A stretch of 49,275 nt of DNA, from contig JAWQRN010000029.1 in the NCBI GenBank assembly GCA_033557685.1, forward strand, positions 1 to 49,275, read 5' to 3'. Of the stretch, positions 23,301-35,000 are shown piece by piece; positions within the stretch are counted from its first letter, which is position 1, and every line of letters begins with the position of its first letter. The position numbers and the translations under genes are program-made. A model generated the notes under the pieces. That model was not told where the DNA came from. It searched no databases and was given only the letters and a program-made list of their open reading frames with translations. Origin of the DNA: Sperchopsis tessellata (lineage: Eukaryota; Arthropoda; Insecta; Coleoptera; Hydrophilidae).

Positions 23301-25409
23301 TGCAGCTGCCGAATAGTTGCAAGACTGTTAGTTGATACGATACTTAAAATTTACATTCACAAAATAAAATCGTCGTTGTCGAACAGTTGAAAATGCAGTT
23401 TGTTTATACACTTATTTTTAGAAATGTGCACTTTGGTAGTGTTGTCATGTTTATTACAGCCAACAATTTATAATTTAGTTGCCTGTGGGGCAATTTAAAT
23501 TATTACTGGGTTTTGTTTCCATCTTAGAATGAAATTCAGTACATAAATTTAACGTCTGTTGAAATAATTGCCTGTGCATTTGCTGCATTGGTGGACCACT
23601 GGTCAGGTACGCTTACCGCAGTGAAAAAAATCATAGCTTGTATATAGGTAAGAAACTGAATTTCTCAGAGACAAACTTTTTGGTCATTAACAACAATACA
23701 AACCTACAACACACAGAAACAAACTAGAAATTTAGACACGGTAGAAATAATATACTGACATCACGAACTAGATACACTAGCAAAATTCACTTTCATTATT
23801 GTAAGAATTACTGTTGTCTACAGCATTTTTCAATATGTGCATGCATGCCAGTAAGTGTTTACAAGCAAATTTAATAATTTAAAAGTATGGTTTGCCAATG
23901 TGTACCGGTGCATCTAAATTTATGCATGTGTAAACTTACTATTAAATCCAAGGTAACATGGAATCAAAGTTAAGAGCATTTTAAATGGCATAAAGTAATA
24001 CTATAAATTGAATCCGTTTTGGAAAATTATTTTATCCAAATAAATTAGGAAAGTCATAAAACTTTATATACAATACTTTTTAGAAATCCACCCTACAAGT
24101 TTAGAAAAATATAAATAATAATTTTTGTACCTTATATAAAACAATAGCATCAAATGTAAGAGACAAACTATATGTAAAATACGTTGACAAATACATCTAA
24201 CACGACAGTCATTACAGTTGTACCTGTAACTTTTAACTATGAATCCGTTTTAATACTAGGGAAAAAACCCAAAATACTGTCTTACAAAATCTGAGTTGTC
24301 ATGTTTTAATGTTAGAACTTAAGTCTTCTTTCAAGAGGATAGAAGCATTCAATAAGTATGAGAACATTTAATGTATTTTTATTTGAAAAATATTTGTGGA
24401 TGTTTAGAGTAGGAACTTTTAATTTTTCTCAATTAAGATTGGATCAGAATATAAAAAAATTTATATTTACTAAAATGCTAGATTTAGGCAAATTATCACT
24501 CCTATCAATTGCACTTTACGAAATGTGAGTGGTGTATCAGTTTAAGGCATCACACACATATTTCGAATAAGTACTCTATGACGATGGTGTAAGTATATTC
24601 CAAGCACAATCATCAAAGAGTTTTAATTTAAAAAATATAAACACAAAAATTTGAACATCGGTGTGAGTGCCATATTTATAAGGTAAGTTCCAAGAAGATG
24701 AATCTACAACAAGTATTAACATTTTTAATGATCCAATATCATACAAATTATATCTACACACTCTTATAAAGAGTACATTTAACAAATTTTTATACAATCA
24801 AATGCGAGTTTGAACCAAACCCACATTACATATATAGACACAAATCAATTTAAAAAATCCTTAAGACTAACAGTAATTTAAATAAAAAAGTAATTACATA
24901 CGTACAACTAAATGAAATTTGTCGACTTCATCAAAGCCTACCTCATTGTATTTAATGTGAAAAAAAAAAGTAAAATTTTAAGGAAATCATTCAATCTCAT
25001 TAAATGAAAGAAAACTATATACTAAATATGAAAATGATTAACATATCAATTTATTTTCATAATAACAACAGTACAAAATATGAACAATGAGATAAGAAAA
25101 CATTGAGATTATGCAACATACTAAAACGCTAAAATAATAATACAAAAGGATCAAGCTCGTATATAGCTTAGAATTCTGTATTTTGCTTTTAAAGAGTTAC
25201 ATTACAATACTAAAAAGCAACAACAGTATTGAAATATTGTGTATTTTTATCATTACATCACAGACATATGAAATACAAAATTCAAAGCTTCATTTCAAAG
25301 AAATTGAGCGGTTAAGCTATAAAAAGAACAACCTTAACCTTTCAACAATGTTTGGTGCCTGCCCAGTCATTAACAAAGCTATATATATTCATTTATATCA
25401 CTATTTTTT
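20346..25409. other. AT-rich intergenic DNA / 3' flank of nsl1
   Basis: About 5 kb with no recognised host exon. The part nearest 25410 should be nsl1 3' UTR; a minus-strand AATAAA lies near 25050. A 96-codon open frame at 20481-20771 is Lys/His-rich and could be a very decayed LINE fragment. Confidence 0.5.
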
Positions 25410-26057
25410 CTACCTCTTGTAGCGATCCCTAACCCTTTCCATATCGACCCATTCAGGATCGTTCGGATCTTCATCACCGTAAGCCGACTCAGTAGACTCA
25501 CTATCATGAAAATCTATTTTATCTTCTATATCACTAGCAACACTTGGAAATTCAGATTCTGTTTCTACAGGTTTAATGTTTGCTTTGTACTTGTGATTTT
25601 CAGGCATATGTTTAAGCATTTTATCAAATGTATCTTCTGGTAAGGGAAATGCTCGTTTATCATAAGGTGCTACCTCAACCTGCTCAGGCGTACTACATCG
25701 TGGTTCTTCTTTATTAACAACCTCCTTGTCTTTTGACCAACGAGACTGTGAAATTGTTCGTCTTCTCAGTACACTTATAGATGGAAGAGTACCGTTATCT
25801 TCATTGTTAACAGATAAAGGCGTAGCAGGTGGTGATGTTATAGGCGATACAGTGTTTTCAATATTTTCACCCATATGAGGCGACATTGGATCTGGTGTAT
25901 TGGCTCCACTAGATTCTGCTCTGCTGTCAGTTCTTTTATGTGAGCGTGATCTACCATAACCTAGTGGAACCTTCATATAACTCAGGAATTTTTTCTTTTC
26001 ATCTACCTCACATTTATCATGTCTTGATACAGCTGCTTCTTCAGACAAATCTTCAAC
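25410..26057 (-). CDS. nsl1: nsl1 terminal exon (end of PEHE domain and acidic tail)
   Basis: Acceptor TTGTTGCAG precedes 26057 and the exon opens at codon phase 0 with VEDLSEEA. It holds DEKKKFLSY, the Arg/Ser/His-rich GYGRSRSHKRTDSR block, phospho-type Thr/Ser-Pro sites (TPDPMSP, CSTPEQ) and an acidic end before TAG (25412-25410). In MSL1 and KANSL1 proteins the PEHE region contacts the MOF catalytic domain. Confidence 0.92.
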   Translation of the reverse strand, partial: VEDLSEEAAVSRHDKCEVDEKKKFLSYMKVPLGYGRSRSHKRTDSRAESSGANTPDPMSPHMGENIENTVSPITSPPATPLSVNNEDNGTLPSISVLRRRTISQSRWSKDKEVVNKEEPRCSTPEQVEVAPYDKRAFPLPEDTFDKMLKHMPENHKYKANIKPVETESEFPSVASDIEDKIDFHDSESTESAYGDEDPNDPEWVDMERVRDRYKR

Positions 26058-29000
26058 CTGCAACAAAAAGTATTTGAGTTTAATATAACAAAATCAAAAA
26101 TTATAGATACGCAAATTTTTCTTTAAATTAAAAAACCAACCATAGTGTCAACAGAATCACCGTTTCCATGGTGGAAGACATCGGTATGATATTCATTCTG
26201 TTGACAACCTCCAATGTAACATAACCATGTAAATAATTGTAAGTTTTAATAATATATATTAAAGTAGTTAAGTGTAAAAATAGTGTTTTATTCTACAATA
26301 GTACATTGTGGCGACGAAGATATAAGTGAAAATATTTTAAAACTCGTGAAGATTGCACGAATTTTTCAAGATTAATTCAACGAACGTATTGTAAACAACA
26401 AATCAACATGGCGTTGATTGGATCGATCCAGGAGTTTTATACGAACGAAGATTGGAGCAGATACGAGGAAAGAACCAGAATGTTATGGTAAATCAAGTTC
26501 TCGTAGAAGCAAATGGCCTTCGTCACGTTTCGTTATACAAGGGGATGAAGCAATTTTACAAAGCTGAACAGCAGCAAGGTGAGACAATAAACAACTGAAT
26601 TGTCAGGCTAAAGAAATTCTCCAGAGAGTGTTCGTTTGGGGCAAATTTATGCATTGAAGGATAAATTTATTGTGGGACTAAGTAGTCAGATTTTTGAGGT
26701 GTTCACCAAGGAGGGTACAAGAGCAGAATCAACAGTCCAAGTGGTCAAGGAGACCGCAGAGTAAATTCAGTAGGGCAAGGCGCCCAGGCAAAGAAGAAAT
26801 GTTACGCATGTGGAGAGGAAAACCATCTGTATAGTGAATGTAGGTACCGTAAGTACAAATGTAAAAATTGTAATAAAGTAGGGCATTTGATCAAAGTGTG
26901 TAAACAACAAAGTAGACAATTATTTAAACGCTGACGAAAGCGAAGAAACTGATTGTCCATTGTATAATTTAGCAACCAAGAACGCACCAATATATGTTAA
27001 TTGTGTTATCAATAAAGTACCGATTAAAATGGAGTTAGATACTGGTGCTGGTGTCTCAGTCATAAGTCACGATTTTTATAAACAGAAATTTTACAATTAT
27101 CCAATGGATGATTGTAAAGAAGTCATACACAGGTGAATCTATCTACCCAGTCGGACAAATGTCAGCGGAAGTTAGCATGAACAAAATAAAAACAGATTGC
27201 AAATTACTAGTAGTAAAAGGTGGCGGTCCACCATTAGTGGTTTGAGATTGGGTGATACTGTTTGATATCCAAAATTTTAATATATAAATTTTATTGAGAC
27301 CATTAAGGTAGAGTGTATATTAGAAGAATTTAAAGATTTTTTCGATGAACAATACAAGCACAACAAAATTAAATTACAATTAACAGAAAATGCACAACCT
27401 GTGCAAATCAGGAATTAGAATGGGAGGGCCGTGAAAAATGTTGTCGAGGGGGATGTGGTGTACATTAGGGATTATAGGAATCAAAATAACAAGTCTTGGG
27501 AAAAAGGGCACATTAAAAAGAATTTAGGATATAAAAAATATCTTTGTTTAGTTAATAATGGTTTGGAATGGATTAGGTTTTCCAATCAAATATATAAAGG
27601 TCCAGATCCCAACTAATCGAATGTAGATAATCCTGATGTTGATTTAGACGCCAACATGAATATAAACTCAAAGAATATAAATGTTAGTAATAATTTACCA
27701 GTTCAAGAAGAAAGTGAAGCGGAAATTAGTGAACTTTCCGAAGACATTTCACAAAGTGTGACACAAAATGATGAAAGACTATCATTGAGAAGATCGAAGC
27801 GAGTTACCCGAAGACCGGTTAATTTTTTTAGTTTTCATCTTTAAGGTGGAGATGCGATGAAAGTTTAAATCTAGTGATTTTATGTATCTATGTATTTCTG
27901 TGGTTGGCAACAGAATCACCACTTCCATGTTGGAAGACATCGGTATGATATTAATTCTGTTGTCATCCTCCCATGTAAATTAACCATGTAAATAACTCTA
28001 AGTTTTTATTATATATATTAAAGAAGTTAAGTGTAAAAATAGCGTTTTAATCTACGATACTACACTGAACACGTAGTATGGTCATTGGCAAGTGCGGCTG
28101 CCTGCGCAAACGTTTAGCCCTGCTAGGCAGAGAACATTTAAGTAGAAATAAAGCATGCTCGCTCTGAAATAGCACAGATCTTTTTTCTGTGGTAATATTT
28201 TAACGCTAAGAATTGGAGGAAGAATTTTAAAAAATTCAGCTTTCAGCACCCGGCAATAGGATTTACAAGGCACCAGACTGTACTTTTAAGGTCACTACAT
28301 TAGAAATGTGCTTTGCTTCATGTGTCAGGTCAAGTCTACTGAGCAACATGTGAGCGTAGCTTACCATCGGCCATGTTATGTGTGTTACTGTAAACGTAAC
28401 CCCTGTTTATTGTACCCCGGTACGTGTGAATTCATTAAATTGCGATTGAAATTGAATTACACATAAATTTTTAAAAAAATCGAGATGTAAGTTGTCAATA
28501 ACACACAAACAGAGATATTGTTTGTTAATTATGTGTGTATATACTTATTTTAAGAAACTATGTCAATAAACAGTGTTTATTTTAATACTTTTCTTTGAAA
28601 AACTTTTACAAGCCAAGTTTCTGCTTTTATTTCTGGTTATAGGCATCATATTAAAAAACCCCCTTTTCATCGCGATATTTCAATTATCGCAATATTTTGA
28701 TTATTGCAAATCCTAATGGCAGTTGGCATTAATATTAACTCGTAATTACCAGTATGGTAACCGAGGATACTGAATTTAGACTTACTGATAATTAATGTGA
28801 AAACCTGAAGACTTTTTTCAGGGAAGAAATTCAGAAAGTGAAAACTGAGTTGCAGGAGTTTATAACCTCAAATCTGAATATGCTTACAAGTAAGGACGAA
28901 AACAAGTCTCTGTTATTGAAGGTTAGAGGATTGGAAAAGCGAAAGGCAACAACACGACTCGTCCAGTCGTGTTGTTGCTTTCATTGACTCAAAAGCTTGA

Positions 29001-32000
29001 AAATGACCTAGTGTGGTCTAAACCGGTCGCAGTATTATATATATATTAAAAATTTGTGGAACGACAATATTTTTTATTTTCTAAATCATGATTATCCATA
29101 AAACATCAAAATTTCTATTTTCTGATTTTGAGAAGGAATAATCATATTATTTTTGGAGTGGAAGAATCTGGGTCAAGCCTGTACGAGGTGGCAAAGAAAT
29201 TCTGCGAAGAGAAGTTGGAGGGAGCGATGTAAACAACATATAAGAGGCCAATTTGAATGGAATTTACTACCTTTCGTAAAAATACTGCAACTACTCAGGA
29301 ATGCATGGAACCTGAAGGGCACTGGAATTTTTATCTTGAGCGATCTAACACCTGAACAACGAGAGGAAAAGAGTATCCTTCGTGAACATCTTTGGAGAGC
29401 TAAGAACAAGAGTTTGAGGGCGCACAGAAGGAATAACTCTGTTGCGAATAGTGGGGAACCTTGTACACTCGAACAACTAAGGGAGTCCAGCGATGACAGT
29501 GATGTTTTTACTCAGGAACAACGTTTCAATGCAAAATCTCGCAAAAATGTAAACACGCATTTTCAGCTTAGCAGTACGCCTATTACACAGAATATAGTGC
29601 ATGGAATATCTGACATTCATAAAGATAAACAAAACAGTCACCATGTGTTGGAGTTCTGTCAACCGCTAGCATAAAAAATTCCCAAAATAATAGATAATAG
29701 GTCATAGATTAATTTTTAATGTGGACTTCGTTGATTGTATGCTCAGTTTTATCACATGGGTGGTGGTGGCTAACTGCCTATAATAATTTACATGGTGGTT
29801 TCGCCTGTTAGTGTATAAATAGGTAAAGGGAAACAAGAATATAGGCTTGTTTTGAGCTACCATTCAATGATTAGTGGATATATTTTATATTGTATTTTGT
29901 GTATATTTTAATTGTTATAAATATTTCTATAAGCGCGTTATTGCCTTTAAAAAAGCATTTTGTCTTTTAATCTTTACCACGATCATGGTGGTGGATTTGC
30001 GGGTCTTCAACGTGGCTCATTTGAATATTAGGTCTTTGATTTCACAATTTGATCTGCTTCGTGACTATTGTTATTCTTCTGCTCATGATGTTATTTGTAT
30101 GGGCGAGACTTGGTTATCGTCTGAAATTGACGACAGTGTAGTGCATTTAGATGACTACAAACTTACATGGCTTGGCCGTCCAACCCATGCTAGTGGAGTG
30201 GCCTTTTACTTGAGGGAAGGATTGTCTTTTGAAATACTTTCTGAATTCAGTGCCATTCTGCCATTTATCCCTGCGGTTCTGATGTTGGTTTGTTTTTTGA
30301 CTTCATTGAAGAAAATTTTCCTTTGATTTTATTTAGTTGTGACTTATCTTTGTTTGCGAGATATTAATATTAATCTCCTATGCGATACTGCTATTGTCAA
30401 AAGGTATACATCTATTCTAGAAGCATTTGTTCTGGCACAGCTGGTGGATGTTCCTACAAGAGTATCCTTTGGTGTTAATACTCTGATTGATCATATCATC
30501 AAGTCTGATAGTTCATTTGTTATCTCGTCAGGTGTGGAGAATCTTCACGATGTGTCGGATCATTTTCTATTCTGTGTTAGAGGTAATCGTAAGACCCTTC
30601 AAGGCAATCTCCGGGTTTTTATTCTAACATTTTCTTCTTTGACGAAAAACTTTGGTTTATAGGTTGATGTTAATTTAAGGTTTCGTGATCATGTCTTTTG
30701 TCTTATAAGGAGGGCATACTACTCGTTAAAATCCATTTATCTATTTTGTCACTCTTTGACTCCTGATGTTCGTTAGATTCTTTGTAACTCTTGTTACGCC
30801 ATTCATTAATTCATTAATTATTGGACGGACGTGTGTTGTACGTGGGTGGAAACTTCGTTCCTGGCGCACTGAAAACAGTTTTTTTGTGTTGCTTATGGAG
30901 CTAGGTAATATATATTCTAAATCTCCAGTCACTTTTTAACCCAAATTCTTAAAATATTATTAACAATTTAGGGGTTAATGATCATGGTTCGGAGAGCGCC
31001 TCTAGCGGAAGCGCGTCACTGAATTTCGACCCTTTCTCTGTGTATAAAAGACGGAGCGCCGGGAATCAAGGTCAGTCAAGATCCGCCACAGCCAGCAACG
31101 GTCACAAGGTAACAACACCTTTTAATTTACTTCTTCCTTCATAAGAACATTTTCATTAATTAGTTAAAGTTTGCTTTCTCTATTTACATTCTTTAATAAA
31201 ATATACTTGGTACATAAATATACTGCCTTTAATATCTTCAAACATATGTCCATATATATTTCTATTAGCATCATAGAATTTCGACCCTTCGTCTGTATCT
31301 ATAAGAGACAGAGCCCCGGAAATCGAAAGTCAGTTGAGGTACGGAACAGCCAGCAACGGTCGCAAGGTAACATTCTCAACACCTTTTAATTTACTCCTTC
31401 CTTCATAAGCACATTTTCATTCATTAGTTTAAGTTTGCTTTCTCTATTTACATTCTTTAATAAAATATACTTGGTACATAAATATACTGCCTTTATTAAC
31501 TTCACACATATATCCATATATATTTCTATTATAAATCTACTGTATATATTATATCTTGTGTACTATTGTTTTATACTTAGTTTATTTCTTTACTTAATTC
31601 TTTTATATTGAACTCTAATGTATTTTTAGTTACTGCTACAACTAATAAATTTCACCGCATTAGTTTAATATACATTCTGTTTTGAAACTTTACTTATTTT
31701 CTTTTCATTTAAATTGTTTCCTTTATCATTATTGTTTTGTACCCCCTTGTGTGCTCCTACTGCTTCCTCCCTCCCCCATCTTGGTGGCTGTAAGTTGTTC
31801 CAGCGTATCACTCTCTTGTGCTAAGTCACTTTAACTTTTGTGATGTCGTATATGGCCCTTGTTTGGATGCTTTCGATAGCTCCAGAATTCAAAAGGTTCA
31901 AAATACATGCTTGTGATTTATATTTAGTTTAAGATGTAGTTCCCATGTATATCATAAATTGAGGACATGAAGATGGTTGTCTATGATGAGGCAGATGCAT

Positions 32001-35000
32001 CTGCACTGTTTCTCTTTTACAAGATTCTAATATTGAAAGCACATCCTTACTGTATCATCGTATTAGCTTTCGGTTGGATGTGCACAATTTGAATCTTCGG
32101 CATTGAGGTCTATCACTGTGCCTAGGTACGCTAAAGCACTTTTTCGTAGGTTGTTCTCATATAATGTTTGCCTTTATTCTAACTTGTTCCCGGAGGATTT
32201 CAGGTTGTTGTCTATATATTCTTTCAGGCGCAGCATTGAAGTTTTCTTGATATTGTCTTACTTTCTCGTTTTCTGACATTTTTCCTTCGCATTTGCAGTT
32301 TTCGACCAGCATTCTTCATGTCGTGTTATTATTATTGTTTTTTTTATTATAAGTTTACTGTCTGTTAATTAATGATTTCTTTATCTGCAACCTGGTTGGC
32401 AGAAGGCATAGTTTTTTTGTTCATGTATATTTACAAATGCAATTGTATATTATTGATATTTCCTTCTGCCAATAAATAAATAAAAAATAAACAAATATTT
32501 TGCTTATCGCGATATTTTGCTAATTGCGATATTTCGCTTATCGTTACTGTCTCGAACGCATCCCCAGCGAAAAGCGGGGCTTACCTATACATATTTAAGT
32601 AATGTTATGCAAAATCTGCATTTTTATAAATGAAGGCTCATTTAAATACTTCTGAGGGAAAAACCGTTTACCAAACATTTTTCTTTATAGCAAACTACAC
32701 ATTTCACAAAACCAGACCACAACCCTATTATCGACATAGTGTATGTATATATATTACTGTTACTTTTCGTTTTATATTTGAAGATTCCTTATCTGTGCTT
32801 ACTATAAGCATTTTTACAGTCTTTACACAATTGGATGGACCAAATATATTAAAATTACTGCTGCATTTAAGCCAAAGCCTCTTCCTTTTCTACAGTAATC
32901 ACCATATTGAGAGACTCATTTTGCCATACATTCACCATGTCATAGATGCATCTCTGACAATATTACAGTTAAGGTCTAAGTTATATTTAATCTGTTAACT
33001 TAGGTGTAGTTAACTTTAAATATGCAATATTTAACTGATGTAACCCAAAAATTATCCGGTGACATTATGAAAGAGCCTCTTTCAGGCAAAAGCATCAGTT
33101 TATGTAAGAACATTAAACAAGCAAGTTCATGTGAGACAACAGTGTAGCTAGCAATTCCATCTACGAGCAGATAACATCCCAGCCAATTCTACAACAATCG
33201 CATAAATCCACAGATAACCCTAAATATTTGTATGATAATTAATTCTACAAAGTGAATGATTTAAGTATATTTTTAAAATGTAGTTTTAAGTTTGTTCACA
33301 ACAACTACTCATCTTCAGTAAGCCATTTTGTTAAAATTACTTTTATACCACTAACAACATCTGTGAGGAATAATTTTATAATTGCACTAGATACAATAAA
33401 TGGAAGAAATACGATATTTCCTTATAATCGTAGGTAGTCTTTGTAGTTCGTAGAAAATGTGGAGTCGTAAAGGTAGCCCGCAGAACGGGTTGGTTTAGTC
33501 AAGTCTGCTTTCAGGACCTAGGCCTTGTCTGCGATATTGTGTCCACATATAAAACAGACCAATTACAGAAATCAAACCTGTTAAACATAATTGTATAATC
33601 ATTAAATTAACACTTACATCACTATTTGGGTCGGAACTTTTTACAATACCATTATTCTTCAATTCATATTTGATTGAAAAATCTGGATCTACAACTCGCC
33701 ACCTTAAAAAAAAAATTAATATTATTAATATATATTCTACTACAAAATAGAAAAAAAAACCTTTCTAGTTGATAAGTAGGCTTTTTCAAATGTACTATCA
33801 AGAAGTTTTAAAACAAAAAATAAAAAGATATATATATATATATATAATCAAACACACATCAATATTTTGGCTGATTTGATTTATAAATTCTAAAACATTT
33901 TTGAACTCAATTGTTTTTGTTGATCTGCACAATGTGGTACAAGTTTCAATGTTATTTAAAAAATTATAAAGATTTACCATTTTAAATATACTACATCAAT
34001 GACACACCAATGACAACAGTCAATATATGGCCTAAAGAAAAATGGATAGGATTTTAAATAAAACATTTTGATGGTATAGTCAATTGAAATATGTTAGAAT
34101 GAATTGTACATAATACTGTCGACATCACAAAAATTTAGCTAGCAATGTTCTTGCCATTGGTCACGAGCAAGCAATGGTAAGAGCGGTCATTTGCAAGAAT
34201 GTCAATCGCAGTAATTCATAATGACAGGTGACATGTTAATTTAAAATAATAATATGCAAAAGATCAATATGCATACAAAGTGCATTTAAAATGATATTAT
34301 GTAAAACTAGCAGCAACCTCAGTAGTTTTGTTTTTTCCAGGAAGAAGATATACTGTAGGTGGTTAAGATCATGTGCACATTAAAACACAAACAATGAATT
34401 AATGAGATTTTTAATTATATAATGCAGTGGAATTTGAATTCCCCAGCAGTTTGTGGCATGATTTTCATGGGCGACTGATACGAATAAGTACTGAAGAATG
34501 ACCAAACAGACCTAAATCCCCGAAATTTTTCTTAAGGGGCAGTTAAAAAGTAAGATCTATGCATCTCTATGAGCCATCGAATTATTTGTTTAAATTGTCT
34601 CCCTTTGAACTAAGGATGATGTAGCCAATTTTCTAGATCAAATATTTACAAAATAATTTCGGTTGCATCTTTAGCTCTAACAATCTGTATTATATCTTGG
34701 CCCTTATGACAATGTACGGATACAAAAAGAACAATAAGTATTAAATGGATTTTAAATCAAACACGAAATTCATTCACTACGTAAGTTATATTTATAGTTA
34801 AATCTTAATTTAAAATTTATACTTCGTTTATTTTATCTATATTCAACACGTTTATAAAGCAAGTGTAGAAAGTGCATATTATCGATCAGATAAAAGAAAA
34901 CACAGAAAGCAGATCACAATTTCGGTGTTTTCATTACTTTTAAATTTAACTATAAAATCAATTCTGGTACAAAACAAAATTGAAACTTACTGAACAAGGG

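Larger units (their letters stand above)
30792..31810 (+). mobile_element. solo LTR (Ty3/Gypsy-like) nested in the LINE
   Basis: 1019 bp beginning TGTTACGC and ending GCGTATCA, short imperfect inverted ends typical of LTRs. It is flanked by CTCT on both sides (30788-30791, 31811-31814) and splits LINE sequence that is continuous in the second LINE copy. It contains a 255-bp tandem duplication (31021-31275, 31276-about 31530), each unit with TATA and initiator elements and downstream AATAAA words. Confidence 0.7.
28713..32488 (+). mobile_element. decayed LINE, copy 1
   Basis: A broken non-LTR retrotransposon. ORF1-like remains are a coiled-coil stretch near 28820-28945 and an RNA-binding part at about 29130-29674, with RREEKSILREH-type helices and a CTLEQLRE end. 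An apurinic-type endonuclease follows at about 29975-30660 (AHLNIRSL, then VICMGETWLSS). Most of the reverse transcriptase is deleted. The C-terminal domain is at 30660-30791 and 31811-32300, matching copy 2. The 3' end reads CTTCTGCCAATAAATAAATA. A solo LTR (30792-31810) interrupts it. Non-functional. Confidence 0.75.
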
